From Rhodobacteraceae bacterium UBA6236 (GTDB lineage: Bacteria > Pseudomonadota > Alphaproteobacteria > Rhodobacterales > Rhodobacteraceae): a stretch of 6,866 nucleotides of DNA. The stretch is taken from contig DJWG01000025.1 in assembly GCA_002440945.1 (NCBI GenBank), forward strand, positions 1 to 6,866, given 5' to 3'. Numbering within the stretch: the first letter of the stretch is position 1; every line of letters begins with the position of its first letter. Of this stretch, positions 6,218-6,866 are shown in pieces. The notes beneath the pieces are model-generated. The model did not search any database, was not told the origin of the DNA, and worked only from the letters and a program-made list of their open reading frames with translations. The position numbers and the translations under genes are program-made.

Positions 6218-6838
6218 ATGAGCCAGATCTACGCCTATGACGGGATCGTGCCCGTCATCGACCCCGCCGCCTTCGTCCATCCGGCGGCGGTGGTGATCGG
6301 CGACGTCATCATCGGTGCGGGCTGCTACGTCGGCCCCTGCGCGGTGCTGCGCGGGGACTTCGGTCGCATCGTGCTGGAGGAGGGGAGCAACGTGCAGGAA
6401 ACCTGCGTAGTGCATTCCTTCCCCGGCCGCGATGTGGTGATCGAAGCCTCGGGCCACGTCGGGCACGGCGCGGTGCTGCATGGCTGCCGGATCGGCCGGA
6501 ACGCCCTGATCGGCATGAATGCCGTCATCATGGACGAAGCGGTGGTGGGCGAGAACAGCATCGTCGCCGCGATGGCCTTCGTGAAGGCGGGAACCGTGAT
6601 CCCCCCCGCGAGCCTTGCCGTCGGCTCGCCCGCCAAGGTGGTTCGCACCCTGTCGGACGAGGATATTTCCTGGAAGACCCAAGGCACCGCGATTTACCAG
6701 CGCCTTGCGCTTGAAGCGCATGATCTGGTGAAGCCGGTCGCGCCGCTGACCAGCGTCGAACCCGACCGCCGCCGCGCGGCGGCCCCGGATTACGATCCGC
6801 TGATCCTGCAACGCATCAAGACTATCGGACGGCCTTGA
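6218..6838 (+). CDS. paaY: PaaY, hexapeptide-repeat thioesterase of phenylacetate degradation
   Basis: This 206-residue protein (E. coli PaaY about 196) has the left-handed beta-helix fold of the gamma-carbonic-anhydrase-like family. Hexapeptide-type repeats run from about residue 20 to 135: FVHPAAVVIGDVIIGAG (19-35), YVGPCAVLRGDFGRIVL (37-53), ALIGMNAVIMDEAVVGENS (96-114) and LAVGSPAKVVR (133-143). H66 (in VVHSFPG), H83 and H88 (in HVGHGAVLHGC) are placed like the three metal ligands of gamma-carbonic anhydrases. An alpha-helical C-terminal region follows (ISWKTQGTAIYQRLALEAHD, 150-169), then an Arg/Ala-rich tail. PaaY is known to hydrolyse CoA esters formed as dead-end products when oxepin-CoA metabolism goes astray, which fits its place right after paaZ. 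Its 3' end overlaps a convergent minus-strand reading frame by 17 bases. Confidence 0.95.
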   Translation: MSQIYAYDGIVPVIDPAAFVHPAAVVIGDVIIGAGCYVGPCAVLRGDFGRIVLEEGSNVQETCVVHSFPGRDVVIEASGHVGHGAVLHGCRIGRNALIGMNAVIMDEAVVGENSIVAAMAFVKAGTVIPPASLAVGSPAKVVRTLSDEDISWKTQGTAIYQRLALEAHDLVKPVAPLTSVEPDRRRAAAPDYDPLILQRIKTIGRP

Positions 6839-6866
6839 TCCCTTCGAGGATCAGGGTCGTCGCCAC
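6822..6866 (-). CDS. C-terminal end of a convergent gene, possibly a TetR-type regulator
   Basis: Read on the minus strand from the right edge, an open frame gives VATTLILEGIKAVR and ends at a TAG (6824-6822). It overlaps the last 17 bases of paaY tail to tail. Only 14 codons are visible, so the gene call rests on the open frame, the position after the last paa gene and the absence of any other reading for the edge. The sequence resembles the final helix of TetR-family regulators (hydrophobic, then a Gly-x-(K/R)-A end), and a TetR-type repressor (PaaR) is known to accompany paa genes in many proteobacteria. That identity is a guess, because many proteins end in such a helix. Confidence 0.4.
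   Translation of the reverse strand: MATTLILEGIKAVR
6833..6856. other. Stem-loop at the paaY end, possible transcript end
   Basis: Bases 6833-6841 (CCTTGATCC) can pair with 6848-6856 (GGATCAGGG), nine pairs with one wobble, around the loop CTTCGA. It spans the paaY stop codon and lies inside the minus-strand reading frame. No T tract follows on the plus strand within the 10 bases that remain. It may reduce read-through into the convergent gene or help stabilise the 3' end, but it could also be chance in GC-rich coding sequence. Confidence 0.3.

Noticed and set aside
1..6866. Search for CRISPR arrays, tRNA genes, insertion sequences and direct repeats.
   Set aside because: None seen by eye: the window is almost wholly coding, gaps are 92 bases or shorter, and no repeated spacer pattern, tRNA-like fold or transposase was noticed.

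Overview
This window is a GC-rich (by eye, mid-60s percent), densely packed stretch of bacterial chromosome carrying the central part of an aerobic phenylacetate (phenylacetyl-CoA) degradation operon. The proteins read as alphaproteobacterial. I infer a Rhodobacterales-type organism (Paracoccus/Rhodobacter-like) from the codon bias, the gene order and the presence of an extra PaaA-type gene between paaE and paaZ. No 16S rRNA or other decisive marker is in the window, so the taxonomy is an inference.

Layout, left to right, all on the plus strand unless noted: the 3' half of paaA (1-510); a 92-base gap with an imperfect stem-loop; paaB (603-887); paaC (887-1663), overlapping paaB by one base; paaD (1669-2193); paaE (2230-3306); an unnamed PaaA/PaaC-like ferritin-fold protein (3318-4070); a 69-base gap dominated by a strong GC hairpin; paaZ (4140-6203); paaY (6218-6838). 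At the right edge the last 14 codons of a convergent minus-strand gene overlap the end of paaY.

How the genes work together: PaaABCE is the multicomponent di-iron epoxidase that converts phenylacetyl-CoA to the ring-1,2-epoxide. PaaA is catalytic, PaaC is structural, PaaB bridges, and PaaE passes electrons from NADPH through FAD and a 2Fe-2S centre. PaaD is the DUF59/zinc-ribbon maturation factor. The epoxide isomerises to oxepin-CoA (PaaG, not in this window). PaaZ then opens the oxepin ring with its C-terminal MaoC-type hydratase domain and oxidises the resulting aldehyde with its N-terminal aldehyde dehydrogenase domain. PaaY is a hexapeptide-repeat thioesterase that removes dead-end CoA esters and protects the pathway. 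The later beta-oxidation genes (paaF, G, H, J) and the ligase paaK are absent here and must lie elsewhere.

The least explained item is the 250-residue PaaA-like paralogue at 3318-4070. It keeps one ExxH half-site but has a lysine where PaaA has a conserved metal-ligand glutamate in the other half. Its role is unknown to me. The two intergenic hairpins and the convergent gene at the right edge are the other points worth checking.
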